From NCBI RefSeq assembly GCF_010550605.1, contig NZ_JAAGNI010000144.1, positions 1-40,305 of the forward strand: DNA of 40,305 bases, in the 5' to 3' direction. The notes beneath the pieces were generated by a model, which searched no databases, was not told the origin of the DNA, and saw only the letters and a program-made list of their open reading frames with translations. The position numbers were made by a program, and so were the translations under genes. Positions 7,751 through 16,276 of this stretch are shown here, one piece after another; position 1 is the first letter of the stretch; each line of letters starts with the position of its first letter. Origin of the DNA: Streptomyces sp. SID9727 (GTDB lineage Bacteria; Actinomycetota; Actinomycetes; Streptomycetales; Streptomycetaceae).

Positions 7751-8932
7751 TCATCGTGTGCCGCCCGCTCCCCGGGCGTCACCGGGGCCGGCGAACACCG
7801 CGGCCATCTTCTCGGCGGACTTGAGACCCGCGCCGGTGAGCACGACGACGGTCGTCTCGTCCGGAGCGATCTCACCGGAGGCGATGAAGTGGTCCAGGGT
7901 CGCCGCGGCGACACTGCTGGTGGGCTCGGCGTACAGGCCGCGGGCGCTCAGAGCGCGGACGGCGGCGTGGATCTCCGCCTCGGGCACGGCGTACGCGGCT
8001 CCGCCGGAGCGGCGGATGGCCGCCACCGCCTCGGGCAGCCGGACCGGTCGGGCGATGGACGCGCCCTCGGCGATCGTCGGGACCCGCTCGCCGCGGTGGC
8101 CCGGGGCAACGCCGTTGAACGTGTCGGCGATGGTCGCCCAGTGCTCGGGCTGCCCGACGAAGAGGCGCGGGCGCCTCCCGATCTGTCCGGCGGCGAGCAG
8201 TTCACCGAACGCGAGGTCGCAGCCGATGACGTTGCTGCCGGCGCCGGCCACGAGGACCACGTTGTCGGGCGCGGTGAAGCCCAGGGACTCCCACATCTCG
8301 TAGGCGACGGTCTTGGTGCCCTGGAGGAACATGGGGTGCCAGTTGTGGCTGGCGTAGGGGATCCGCCGCGACTGCCGGATCGCCTCCTCCGAGACCTCGT
8401 CGCGGGTGCCCTCCACCAGCTCGATCTCGGCCCCGTACGCCCGGGCCTGGAGGACCTTGGCCGCCGAGGTGGCGGCGGGGACGATGATCTTGGCGCGGAT
8501 CCCGGCAGCGGCGGCGTAGGCGGCCACGGCGGAACCGCCGTTCCCCGAGCTGTCCTCCAGCACACGGCCGACGCCGTGCGCCACGAGGTGGGAGATCATC
8601 ACGGACACTCCCCGGTCCTTGAAGCTGGAGGTCGGATTGAACCACTCCAGCTTGAAGTGGACCCGCCGCCCGGCCCAGTCGACCGGAATCATCGGCGTAC
8701 AGCCTTCTCCCAGGCTCACGCGCCGGTCGGCCGGAACGGGGAGGACGGCCCGGTAGCGCCAGAGGGACCGCTCGGCGGTGTCGATCTGCTCCGGCCGCAG
8801 CCCCGGCAGCGCGGTGACGGCAAGGGGACCCCCGTCGTCGCCTCGCCAGCGCGGATCATCCAGCGGGTAGCGCCCGCCCGACCGGTCGCGGAGGACGGGG
8901 GCGGCACCGTCTGAAGGCTGTTCGTCGGTCAT
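7751..8932 (-). CDS. Threonine synthase-like PLP-dependent enzyme
   Basis: A 393-residue fold-type II pyridoxal-phosphate enzyme resembling threonine synthase, which converts O-phosphohomoserine to threonine. The PLP lysine lies in TSSFKDRG (about residue 120), followed by the phosphate-binding loop SSGNGGSAVA and later GAGSNVIGCDLAFGE. The N-terminal PLDDPRWRGDDGGPL segment resembles the substrate-binding start of actinobacterial ThrC paralogues. Streptomyces often carries more than one copy, so this may be a paralogue acting on a related amino acid. The ATG at 8932 is preferred over an upstream in-frame start at 9031, which would extend into the non-coding island junction. It is the last chromosomal gene before the left repeat of the island. 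Confidence 0.85.
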   Translation of the reverse strand: MTDEQPSDGAAPVLRDRSGGRYPLDDPRWRGDDGGPLAVTALPGLRPEQIDTAERSLWRYRAVLPVPADRRVSLGEGCTPMIPVDWAGRRVHFKLEWFNPTSSFKDRGVSVMISHLVAHGVGRVLEDSSGNGGSAVAAYAAAAGIRAKIIVPAATSAAKVLQARAYGAEIELVEGTRDEVSEEAIRQSRRIPYASHNWHPMFLQGTKTVAYEMWESLGFTAPDNVVLVAGAGSNVIGCDLAFGELLAAGQIGRRPRLFVGQPEHWATIADTFNGVAPGHRGERVPTIAEGASIARPVRLPEAVAAIRRSGGAAYAVPEAEIHAAVRALSARGLYAEPTSSVAAATLDHFIASGEIAPDETTVVVLTGAGLKSAEKMAAVFAGPGDARGAGGTR

Positions 8933-9070
8933 GAGCGATCCCGCCCTTCCTCGCACGTCACGCGCGCGCCCCGCACCAGGCGCGTCAGCCCAGTATGAAC
9001 AGCCCGTCCGATGCCCGCGTACGTGAGCCACCGCTCCCGGAGAGGTCCCCGGTCACCCCAGGGAGCTCTA

Positions 9071-9111
9071 CCGCACCTGCCGCTCCGCGTTGTCGACGTT
9101 CGTGTCCACCA
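9071..9111. repeat. Left 41-bp direct repeat (candidate att site), orphan yjbQ 3' end
   Basis: Matches 20981-21021 at 40 of 41 bases; the only mismatch is T at 9078 against C at 20988, and 9079-9111 is identical. Read on the minus strand it encodes VDTNVDNAERQVR followed directly by TAG. This is the C-terminal segment of the YjbQ-like protein encoded intact at the other end of the island. Weaker similarity continues leftward to about 9061 (7 of 10 bases) and stops rightward at 9111, as expected where island sequence begins. Confidence 0.85.
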
Positions 9112-9196
9112 CACTCGGTCGAGGCAGCCCTCACCGTACCTGGCGACGTCCATGCGGACCGGTCGCCGGAGGCGGGCGCTCTCCCCAGCGGATCCG

Positions 9197-9226
9197 TTGC
9201 TGCGTCTGATCACGCCCACGCATGAT
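9197..9226 (+). promoter_or_regulatory. Possible promoter of the island operon
   Basis: TTGCTG at 9197-9202 and CATGAT at 9221-9226 are separated by 18 bases and lie about 100 bases before the first start codon, in a comparatively AT-rich patch. The match to the vegetative consensus is only partial, so this is a weak call. Confidence 0.3.
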
Positions 9227-9324
9227 TCGTAGTACCTTGTCTGCTTCAGCGTGAGGAATGGCCTTGCCGCAACTGGGCTGATGACGTGCAGCCCATGGTG
9301 TGGTGAGAGCGATGGGGGGACATC

Positions 9325-9999
9325 GTGAGTGCCGCGCCGCGTTTCATGGCTGCCAAGGCTCGTCCGTTGCCGGTGCTCGTACTGGCGGACGTGAGCGGCA
9401 GCATGGGGGAACCCCGGGAGAAGATCGATGTACTCAATGAGTGCATCCGCCACATGCTCGATGATTTCGCTACGGCCGATGTCGGGCGAGGCGCCATCCA
9501 CGTCGGCGTGATCGCCTTCAGTCAGAACCGGGCCGCATTACATCAGGACATGGTGCCCGCGGCCGAGGCTTCCTGGAGCGACATGGAAGCCTCGGGAGGC
9601 ACCCCGCTCGGCGCGGCCCTCGGACTCGCCGACGAGGTCCTGCGCGACGAGTCAGCCGTCCCGGCCCGTTCCTTCTCCCCCACTCTCGTTCTCGTCTCCG
9701 ACGGCATGCCCACGGACGAGTGGGAAGAGGCCCTCGACCGATTGCTCGAATCCCCCAAGGGTTCTCGCGCCAACCGGCTGGCCGTCGCCATCGGTCCCGA
9801 CATGACCGAACAGGCGAAGGCCGTACTGCGCCGTTTCGCCGGCGACGAGGCCAACGGCGTGTTCGAGGCACACGACGTCGGACGTATCCAGCAGTACTTC
9901 CGCTGGGTCACGGTCACCGTCACTCAGCAGGCTCGAAGCACTCGTCCGGACCGGGCACCGGTATTGCGCCCCGACGATCTGTCCGCATTCGGCGCCTGA
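9325..9999 (+). CDS. TerY-like von Willebrand factor A domain protein
   Basis: A 224-residue protein that is essentially one vWA domain. The metal-ion-dependent adhesion site is complete: DVSGS at 22-26, Thr93 in GGTPLG and Asp126 in SDGMPTDEW. It resembles TerY, the vWA partner of kinases and phosphatases in TerY-P modules, which are thought to act as phosphorylation-controlled scaffolds. The GTG start has GGGGGGA 4 bases upstream. Codon 72 (9538-9540) is TTA, which in Streptomyces is read by the developmentally controlled bldA tRNA. It is the first gene of the island operon, 33 bases before the kinase gene. No PP2C gene, the third member of the usual triad, is present nearby. Confidence 0.88.
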   Translation: MSAAPRFMAAKARPLPVLVLADVSGSMGEPREKIDVLNECIRHMLDDFATADVGRGAIHVGVIAFSQNRAALHQDMVPAAEASWSDMEASGGTPLGAALGLADEVLRDESAVPARSFSPTLVLVSDGMPTDEWEEALDRLLESPKGSRANRLAVAIGPDMTEQAKAVLRRFAGDEANGVFEAHDVGRIQQYFRWVTVTVTQQARSTRPDRAPVLRPDDLSAFGA

Positions 10000-10032
10000 C
10001 CCTGTCGGAGAACGCGGCGAGAGGAAGCATCC

Positions 10033-11430
10033 GTGGCATCACGCTGGGATCTCGGCGGTCTGCTGCGGCCCGTCGAGGACGAGTACCACCAGTTGTGGCC
10101 GCTGTCGCACTCGATCGGTGCCGGCGGCCAGGGCGAGGTATGGCTGGCCCGTGGCGGAGGAACCGCCATCAAGATGATCACTGCTCCGACCCAGGAAGCG
10201 GCAGAAGCCGTGCACACGCGACTGCGCCGCATCCAGCGCTTGCCTCTGGACGGCGTTCCGTTGGCGGGTGTCCTCGCCCTGCTCGCTCCGCCGAAGCTGG
10301 GTTATGTGATGGAACTCGCCGACGAGATGGTGCCCCTGGACACGTTGTGTGTGCCCGACGAGGAAGACCTCGGGGCCTGGTACCTGCGCACCGGCGGCCT
10401 GGAACGCCGACTGCGGCTGCTCGCCAAACTCGCGGATGCCGTCGCCCGGCTGCACTCACGCGCCATCGTGTACCAGGACCTGTCGCCCTCGAACGTACTG
10501 GTGTCCGCAGCTCCCGAGCAGCAGGAGATCCGCCTCATCGACGTGGACAATCTCGGTCTTGTCTCGGCTGTCGCGTCCGCGCCGGTGCACACCCCGGGAT
10601 ACGGGGCACCGGAAATCGTGTCCGGGCGCAGTGGTGCCACGACGCTGGCCGACGCGCACGCACTCGCCGTCCTGATCTTCGAGACCCTCACGGCAAGCCA
10701 CCCGTTCCGTGGTGACGAGGTTCTGGACTCCGATCCGGCCTACCAACAGGAGTACGCGGACTGCTTCCGCCTCCCCTGGATCGATCACCCCACTGACCGC
10801 ACCAACGAGTGCACCTTGGGCATCACACCACGGGAAGAGGTGTTGTCCGGGCAGCTGTGGGGCCTGGCCACCCGGTGCTTCGTGGACGCCGTCACCGATC
10901 CTCTGGCCCGGCCGTCGGCTGCCCGGTGGGCAGCGGCGCTGCACTCCGCAGCGGGACAGACGGTCGAGTGCCCGGAGTGTCACTGGAGCTACCGAGCCGC
11001 GGCCTCCTCCTGTCTGGCCTGCGGCAAGCCCCGAGGGCGGGTCTGGCTGCTGCGCCACGGACTGACCGGCCCGGTCGGTACCGAGGACGACACCCCCCTT
11101 GTGGAGCTGTCGGAGGTGCCTCTGCCCGACTTCACCGTGCTGCGCCCCGACGGCCGAACGGCACTGACGGCCCGTCACGCCTCACCCGCCCCGGACCAGC
11201 CCGATGCGGTGGTCGCCCATGTGCGGTGCCAGGGCCAGGACGTGACTGTGTCGAACCTCTCGCGCGACAGTCTCTGGCTCGACCACCAGGACGGGCGGCC
11301 ATGGCGTGAGATCGGACAGGGAAGCCAGGCAACCGTGCCGGTCGACGGCCGTTCCTGGACGCTTCACTTCGGCAGGCAGGGTGTCATCCATCGCTGGGTA
11401 CGTCTGATGACGCTGGAGGCGAGCGGATGA
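10033..11430 (+). CDS. TerY-P-type protein kinase with zinc ribbon and C-terminal beta domain
   Basis: A 465-residue Ser/Thr-kinase-like protein. The glycine loop is GAGGQG (29-34), the ATP lysine is in AIK (Lys47), the catalytic loop reads YQDLSPSN (147-154) instead of HRD, the metal motif is DVD (170-172) instead of DFG, and APE is at 192-194. All key charged residues are kept, so it is probably active despite the atypical motifs. A four-cysteine zinc ribbon follows (C313, C316, C327, C330), then about 130 residues of likely beta structure containing SNLSRDSLWLDHQDG, which could be FHA-like and so phosphopeptide-binding (inference). GAGGAAG lies 5 bases before the GTG. The stop overlaps the helicase start (ATGA), showing translational coupling. 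It presumably phosphorylates partners in this system. Confidence 0.87.
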   Translation: MASRWDLGGLLRPVEDEYHQLWPLSHSIGAGGQGEVWLARGGGTAIKMITAPTQEAAEAVHTRLRRIQRLPLDGVPLAGVLALLAPPKLGYVMELADEMVPLDTLCVPDEEDLGAWYLRTGGLERRLRLLAKLADAVARLHSRAIVYQDLSPSNVLVSAAPEQQEIRLIDVDNLGLVSAVASAPVHTPGYGAPEIVSGRSGATTLADAHALAVLIFETLTASHPFRGDEVLDSDPAYQQEYADCFRLPWIDHPTDRTNECTLGITPREEVLSGQLWGLATRCFVDAVTDPLARPSAARWAAALHSAAGQTVECPECHWSYRAAASSCLACGKPRGRVWLLRHGLTGPVGTEDDTPLVELSEVPLPDFTVLRPDGRTALTARHASPAPDQPDAVVAHVRCQGQDVTVSNLSRDSLWLDHQDGRPWREIGQGSQATVPVDGRSWTLHFGRQGVIHRWVRLMTLEASG

Positions 11431-14400
11431 GCGCGCGCCCCACACGGCCGGCCATGCCTGCCCGTATGCCGGGCGAACCCGTGCTCCTGTCCTTCCTCTG
11501 GCATCGAGTACCACAGGAGTTCATCGACCGGACCATCCCCGACGGCGTCGAGGTCCGGCTCCATCACCGGCCTACAGGCCAGCTGGACCTGGTCACCGAT
11601 ACCGCCGCGTTCGGGATCAGGCCGGCCACTCCGGAGGACGAGCGGAAGCTCGACCGGGTCCGGGCGGCCGGGACCACTTGTGTGGCAGTGACCGCACATC
11701 CGGTCCGCCCGCAACCGCCCACGCCCCTCCCGCCGCCTCGGCGCCGTACCGGAAACCCGCAGCAGTCCTCGTCGGCGGCCGGCACTCCCTTCACCGTGCG
11801 GGTCCACCTCTACGCCCCCGCCACAGGGCTCGCGGTACCGCTCAGCACCGGACTGCTCCTCGACGTCGACGACGCCGTGCTGGAGGACGCCACCAGGTAC
11901 GCGGACCGCACGGACACCACCAGCGTCGGTTCGCTCATGGAGTTCATGGCACGCGAACTCCTTCTGGAGCCACGTCCCGGGGCTCCGGCGGACACGAGGC
12001 GCATGGTGGTCTCGGCCGGACCGGCCGGAAGCCTCGCAGCCGGCTTCCGGGTGCACGGGCCAGGGCTCATGGCCGATGTCGAGAAACACAGTGCCGGCTA
12101 CCGCGTCGTCCGCTTGCTCAGCTCGGTCCATGACCGGGGCGGCACCGTGCAGAAGGCACTGGCCGTCGGATCCATCGAGTTCCGCGACATGACCGCCAGG
12201 CAGCGGGACCGCGAGAGGATACAGCGGGGCCTCGACCTGGTGGCCGGCCAGAACGGCTACCTGGCCATGTGGGACAGGTACCAGGAGCTGGAGGCGCGCC
12301 ACATCAGGAGACGCCTCCGCGACTTCGGAACCATCCGCTACACCGACGTCAAGGTCGAGTCCGACGGCCGCTGCGCGTTCACCGTGGACCTCGGCCGGGC
12401 CCTGCCGCGTACCCGAGCCGCGTTGGAGAACACGGCTGCGGCCGAACGCGTCGAGCTCGAGGCCGCCGAGAGGCTTCCGGCCTCCGTGACGGACACCGTG
12501 ATGACCGACCGGGAGTGGCTCGTCGCGTCGCGCGCGCAGAAGGTGAGGGCCTGGGTCGGTGAACCGCTCGGATACGACAGTGTCACCGAGGTCCTGCGGC
12601 TCACCGCGACCCTCACCAACCAGCAGGACCCGCCCCCTCAAGGGTGGCTCTACCTGGCGCACCGCGGCGACCAGCGTCGGCTCGACCGGCGCGAAAAGGC
12701 CATGCAGCAGCTGCGCACCGGCGGAACGCACATTCCTGCGCTGCCGACCCTCCTGGAGGGGGGTTCCTGGCCGCAGCCGGCACGGCAGCGGATCACGAAG
12801 CTCTCCCCCTCCGCGCTCAGCTGCTTCGCGCCTCACGGACCGACGCCGGCCCAGCGGGAGGCGGTGCTCACCGCCCTCAACACTCCCGACGTCGCGATCA
12901 TCCAAGGACCACCGGGCACCGGCAAAACCCAGGTGATCGCTGCTCTGGTCAACCAGCTGGGCGATCTCGCTGAGGGGGGAGAGGTGGCCGGGAGCACCCT
13001 GTTGACGAGTTTCCAGCATGCGGCGGTGGACCACCTCGTCACTCGTGGCTGGGTCTTCGGGCTTCCACCGCTCAAGGTGGATTCGCGCGGCCGGGGCAGC
13101 AAAGTGGCACTGGACACCTGGCGTATCGAGGCAGCCCGTGCTGCCGACCTGCGGTTGCGTGAGCGCCCGGCCGGGTCGCATCTGGCTGCCCGGCGAGCCG
13201 CCACCGAGCTGGCCGCCACCTATCGGGCGGCGCCGGTCCCACCCGAGAGCCTGTCGCGCTTCCTGGACCAGGTGATCACCCAGGTCGGGGACATCGCCGA
13301 ACCGTCACTGGTCGGGGAACTCCGCAGGCACAGGGACCGGGCCGAACAGCAGCGCACGCGAGCCGCCGCCATGGCCGACCCCGACGTGCGGGCGGATCTG
13401 CTGCCCTGCATCCGGTCGCTGCGCTGCACCGCGACCGGGTTCCACGATGACGGGCCCCGCACGGCCCGGGCGCTGTTGACACGGCTGGCACTCGCCGACA
13501 CTCCGCTGTTCGACGGCATCTCTTACCAGGAGCCCCTGCGTGCGGCGATCAGCGCCACCGCACCGCACACCGAACTGCTCAACGCGCTCACCGCGGTGCG
13601 CGATGCCCTGCTCGACCGTCTCACCGCGCGCATCCGGCTCCCGGAGGTCACCGTGGCCGATCCCGCGATCGTCGACCTCCTCGACCGGCTCGCGGCACAG
13701 CTCGCGGAAGCGGTGACCCGGTCACCCGACGCCATAGCCGCGGCGCTGCTGGATTACCGGGATGATCTGCGCAGCGACCCGGAAGGTGTGGACGACACAC
13801 TCCGCGCCTACACCGTCTCGCTGGCCTCGACCTGCCAGCAGGCCGTCTCCAAAGCCATGGTCGATGTCGGCCGCCGGGACGGAGCGTTCGAGTCGGTCGT
13901 CGTCGACGAGGCGGCGCGGGCCAACCCGCTGGACCTCCTCATCCCCCTCGCCCAGGCCCGCCGCCGGATCGTGCTGGTCGGGGACCACGCCCAGCTTCCC
14001 CACATGCTGGAACCCGACGTGGAGCGCGAGCTGGGTTCGCTCGGCGACGACGTCCGTGAACGGCTGCAGGAGAGTCTGTTCCAACGACTGGCCCGGCAGT
14101 GGGAGCGCAGCTCCTCCGACGGGCACTCCCGGTTCGTCCGCCTCGACACCCAGTTCCGCATGCATCCGGTACTCGGCAGCTTCGTCAGCGACAACTTCTA
14201 CCAGGGGCACTTACGCAACGGCCGTGAGGCGGGTGAATTCACCCACGGGATCGAACGGTACGGCGAAGTTCCCGCGGTATGGCTTCCCGTGCCGCAGTCC
14301 GCCGGCGGGGAGACCCAACGGGGAACGAGCCGCGCCCGTCACGCCGAGGCCGTCGTCATCGCCGCGGAGATAGCCGCGCTGATCGAGCGGTACCCGAGGA

Positions 14401-14840
14401 TGACCTTCGGCGTCATCTCGTTCTACGCCGCGCAGGTCACCGAGGTGTGGAAGGAGCTGAAGAAGGCCGGACTCGCCGAGTTCACCGATGCGGGCGGGTG
14501 GCGCCCCGTGACCCGGCTCAGCCGTGACGAGGACGGCGCACCGCTCGACCGGTTGCGGGTCGGCACCGTCGATGCCTTCCAGGGCATGGAGTTCTCGGTC
14601 ACCTATCTGTCCACGGTGCGCAGCTGCACACCAGTCGCGCGGAACGACGCCAAGCGCGCCTACGGGCACCTGACCGTCGCCAACCGGCTGTGCGTGGCGA
14701 TGAGCCGCCAGCAGCGGGTGCTGGCCGTGGTGGGCGACGACGGCATGTTCGGCCCCGGCAGTCCGGAGGCGGTCAAGCCTCTTGCCGGGTTCCTGGAGCT
14801 GTGCCGGAAGGGAGTGGACGGCCGTGTCGTTCGACCGTGA
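11427..14840 (+). CDS. UPF1/Dna2-like superfamily 1B helicase
   Basis: A 1137-residue protein with a long N-terminal region (about 480 residues, family not recognised) followed by an SF1B helicase core of the UPF1/Dna2/IGHMBP2 type, which moves 5'-3' on RNA or DNA. Motif I is GPPGTGKT near residue 493, preceded by a Q-motif-like PTPAQREAV. Motif II is VDEAAR near 826, motif III GDHAQLPHML near 852, motif IV FRMHPVLGSF near 912, motif V VDAFQGMEF near 1050 and motif VI NRLCVAMSRQQR near 1090. The region between motifs I and II holds an approximately 280-residue insertion. Codon 929 (14211-14213) is TTA. The start overlaps the kinase stop by four bases. I did not find a separate nuclease domain. 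In CoCoNuT descriptions a helicase of this family accompanies the McrBC homologues. Confidence 0.9.
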   Translation: MSARPTRPAMPARMPGEPVLLSFLWHRVPQEFIDRTIPDGVEVRLHHRPTGQLDLVTDTAAFGIRPATPEDERKLDRVRAAGTTCVAVTAHPVRPQPPTPLPPPRRRTGNPQQSSSAAGTPFTVRVHLYAPATGLAVPLSTGLLLDVDDAVLEDATRYADRTDTTSVGSLMEFMARELLLEPRPGAPADTRRMVVSAGPAGSLAAGFRVHGPGLMADVEKHSAGYRVVRLLSSVHDRGGTVQKALAVGSIEFRDMTARQRDRERIQRGLDLVAGQNGYLAMWDRYQELEARHIRRRLRDFGTIRYTDVKVESDGRCAFTVDLGRALPRTRAALENTAAAERVELEAAERLPASVTDTVMTDREWLVASRAQKVRAWVGEPLGYDSVTEVLRLTATLTNQQDPPPQGWLYLAHRGDQRRLDRREKAMQQLRTGGTHIPALPTLLEGGSWPQPARQRITKLSPSALSCFAPHGPTPAQREAVLTALNTPDVAIIQGPPGTGKTQVIAALVNQLGDLAEGGEVAGSTLLTSFQHAAVDHLVTRGWVFGLPPLKVDSRGRGSKVALDTWRIEAARAADLRLRERPAGSHLAARRAATELAATYRAAPVPPESLSRFLDQVITQVGDIAEPSLVGELRRHRDRAEQQRTRAAAMADPDVRADLLPCIRSLRCTATGFHDDGPRTARALLTRLALADTPLFDGISYQEPLRAAISATAPHTELLNALTAVRDALLDRLTARIRLPEVTVADPAIVDLLDRLAAQLAEAVTRSPDAIAAALLDYRDDLRSDPEGVDDTLRAYTVSLASTCQQAVSKAMVDVGRRDGAFESVVVDEAARANPLDLLIPLAQARRRIVLVGDHAQLPHMLEPDVERELGSLGDDVRERLQESLFQRLARQWERSSSDGHSRFVRLDTQFRMHPVLGSFVSDNFYQGHLRNGREAGEFTHGIERYGEVPAVWLPVPQSAGGETQRGTSRARHAEAVVIAAEIAALIERYPRMTFGVISFYAAQVTEVWKELKKAGLAEFTDAGGWRPVTRLSRDEDGAPLDRLRVGTVDAFQGMEFSVTYLSTVRSCTPVARNDAKRAYGHLTVANRLCVAMSRQQRVLAVVGDDGMFGPGSPEAVKPLAGFLELCRKGVDGRVVRP

Positions 14841-16272
14841 GGCCCCTGTCTTCCAGCTGGCCGTTCCACCCCGCCAACGGTACCGGCCCGTTCTCCTGCC
14901 CGTGTGGGTCCACCAGGCAACGGCACCGACCGGCTACTCCCGGACACTGGACGTCTTCCAGACCGTGGTGCTGCGCCTGTGTGCCGCCGGGGTCCGCGAT
15001 GTCGGTGACCTGTCCCGGTTGATCGGGCTGGACACCGCCCTGTGCCGCACGGTGATCGCCCGGCTCGTGGAGGGGCAGCTGATGGCACACGGGCTGCGGC
15101 TGACCGAGGCGGGGCGGCGCACCGTGGCCGAAGGCGAGGTCGCCGAGACGGAGCCCCGGCTCGTCCGTGTCTTCCAGGACCCGGCCACCGGAATGCTGCT
15201 GCCTCGTATCCTGGTCGCCGATCCCGTACGCGCCGACCTGCGAGCGCATCGCGGCCGCTGGGTCACCATCCAGTTCGGTACCGCCGGCGCCTCCCGGGAG
15301 GTCAGCGCGCTGACGCTCCGGGCCGGCGGTCCCTGGATGCGCCCGTCGGAACGTGATGTCCTCGAAGCCTGCAGGAGTCACGACCTGGCGGCGCGCGGCC
15401 TGCGCGGTGCCTCCCGCGATCCGGACGGCTCCGTGGGGGCGGCCCGACGGATCGGGTTCCACGGTACGGCGAACCCGGCCCATGTCGTGTGCTACGTCGT
15501 CGAGGGCAACGACGGGTCCGGACGCATGTGGACCGTGGAGGATCCGTTCGCGGTGGGCGACGGGCGGTTTTTCGCGGATCTTCTGGCCGCCCGTGCGGAG
15601 ACCGACGAGCAGTTGACCCGGCTGACGGACGACCTGCTCGGAAGGAGCCGCCACGACCGGACCACCGCCGCGCGCAAGGTCGACCGGGAGCTCGCCGAGG
15701 ATGCCCGCGCCGACGTGGTCCGTATGCTCGGCGAGGAAATCCGGAACCACTCCGAGGTGTTGACCCACCTCGCGGACATCGAGCTGGCGCTGCTGAAGGA
15801 CACCGCGCGGGAACGGGAGAACGCCGCGCGCAACGCCATTCGCGTCTTCGAGTGCATACTCCCCGAGCTGAACGAACGGTTCCCCGCCCGGATCCCACCA
15901 TCCAGGGAGCCGGGGGTGCGGGAGCGCACGTTCGTACTGACCGCCCAGCGCCTGGGCGCCACATCCGTGCCGCCGGAGATGCGCAAGTACTGCTCCAGGC
16001 CGGCCGGCGGGCTGGCCGGAGACGTCATCAGAGCCGTCTGGGCGGCCGGCGAGAACGCGCGGCATCCGCTCGCCGCGTTCATCCGCGAGCGCCCCACCCT
16101 CCTGGAGGATCTCGACCGGTCACGCATCCTGCGCAACAACGCGACGCACGGACCGACCGGCGCACCGGCCCCTGACGAGCTGGAGCACATCCGGTCTCTC
16201 GCCTACGACGCGGCCCGCCACTTGCTCGGTCTGAGCAGCGGCCGAACCACCATCAGCAAGAGGGTGAACTGA
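14824..16272 (+). CDS. Winged-helix protein with C-terminal HEPN-like domain
   Basis: A 482-residue protein of no family I can name with certainty. Residues about 40-100 read as a winged helix-turn-helix (DVGDLSRLIGLDTALCRTVIARLVEGQLM, given here by its span 59-87, then LRLTEAGRRTV). The middle (about 110-260) is beta-rich. Residues 265-345 are charged helices. The C-terminus ends with a helical bundle containing LRNNATHG, in which Arg437 and His442 form the Rx4H signature of HEPN ribonucleases. The GTG at 14824 is chosen because GGAAGGGAG ends 9 bases upstream; the gene overlaps the helicase by 17 bases. By position and motif it is a candidate RNase effector of the operon. The HEPN call rests on the motif and helical context only. 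Confidence 0.8.
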   Translation: MSFDREAPVFQLAVPPRQRYRPVLLPVWVHQATAPTGYSRTLDVFQTVVLRLCAAGVRDVGDLSRLIGLDTALCRTVIARLVEGQLMAHGLRLTEAGRRTVAEGEVAETEPRLVRVFQDPATGMLLPRILVADPVRADLRAHRGRWVTIQFGTAGASREVSALTLRAGGPWMRPSERDVLEACRSHDLAARGLRGASRDPDGSVGAARRIGFHGTANPAHVVCYVVEGNDGSGRMWTVEDPFAVGDGRFFADLLAARAETDEQLTRLTDDLLGRSRHDRTTAARKVDRELAEDARADVVRMLGEEIRNHSEVLTHLADIELALLKDTARERENAARNAIRVFECILPELNERFPARIPPSREPGVRERTFVLTAQRLGATSVPPEMRKYCSRPAGGLAGDVIRAVWAAGENARHPLAAFIRERPTLLEDLDRSRILRNNATHGPTGAPAPDELEHIRSLAYDAARHLLGLSSGRTTISKRVN

Positions 16273-16276
16273 CGAC

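Larger units (their letters stand above)
8933..9324. other. Non-coding junction between chromosome and island
   Basis: A stretch of 392 bases with no convincing gene. It holds the left 41-bp repeat (9071-9111) and, to its right, about 210 bases of island leader with a possible promoter. It contains AT-rich patches around 9215-9240 that differ from the flanking genes. Short open frames here lack ribosome sites and typical codon bias. Confidence 0.7.

Noticed and set aside
9071..9500. Short minus-strand open frames across the left junction as real genes
   Set aside because: They overlap the vWA gene, include a translated fragment of the yjbQ repeat in the wrong frame, and lack ribosome sites.
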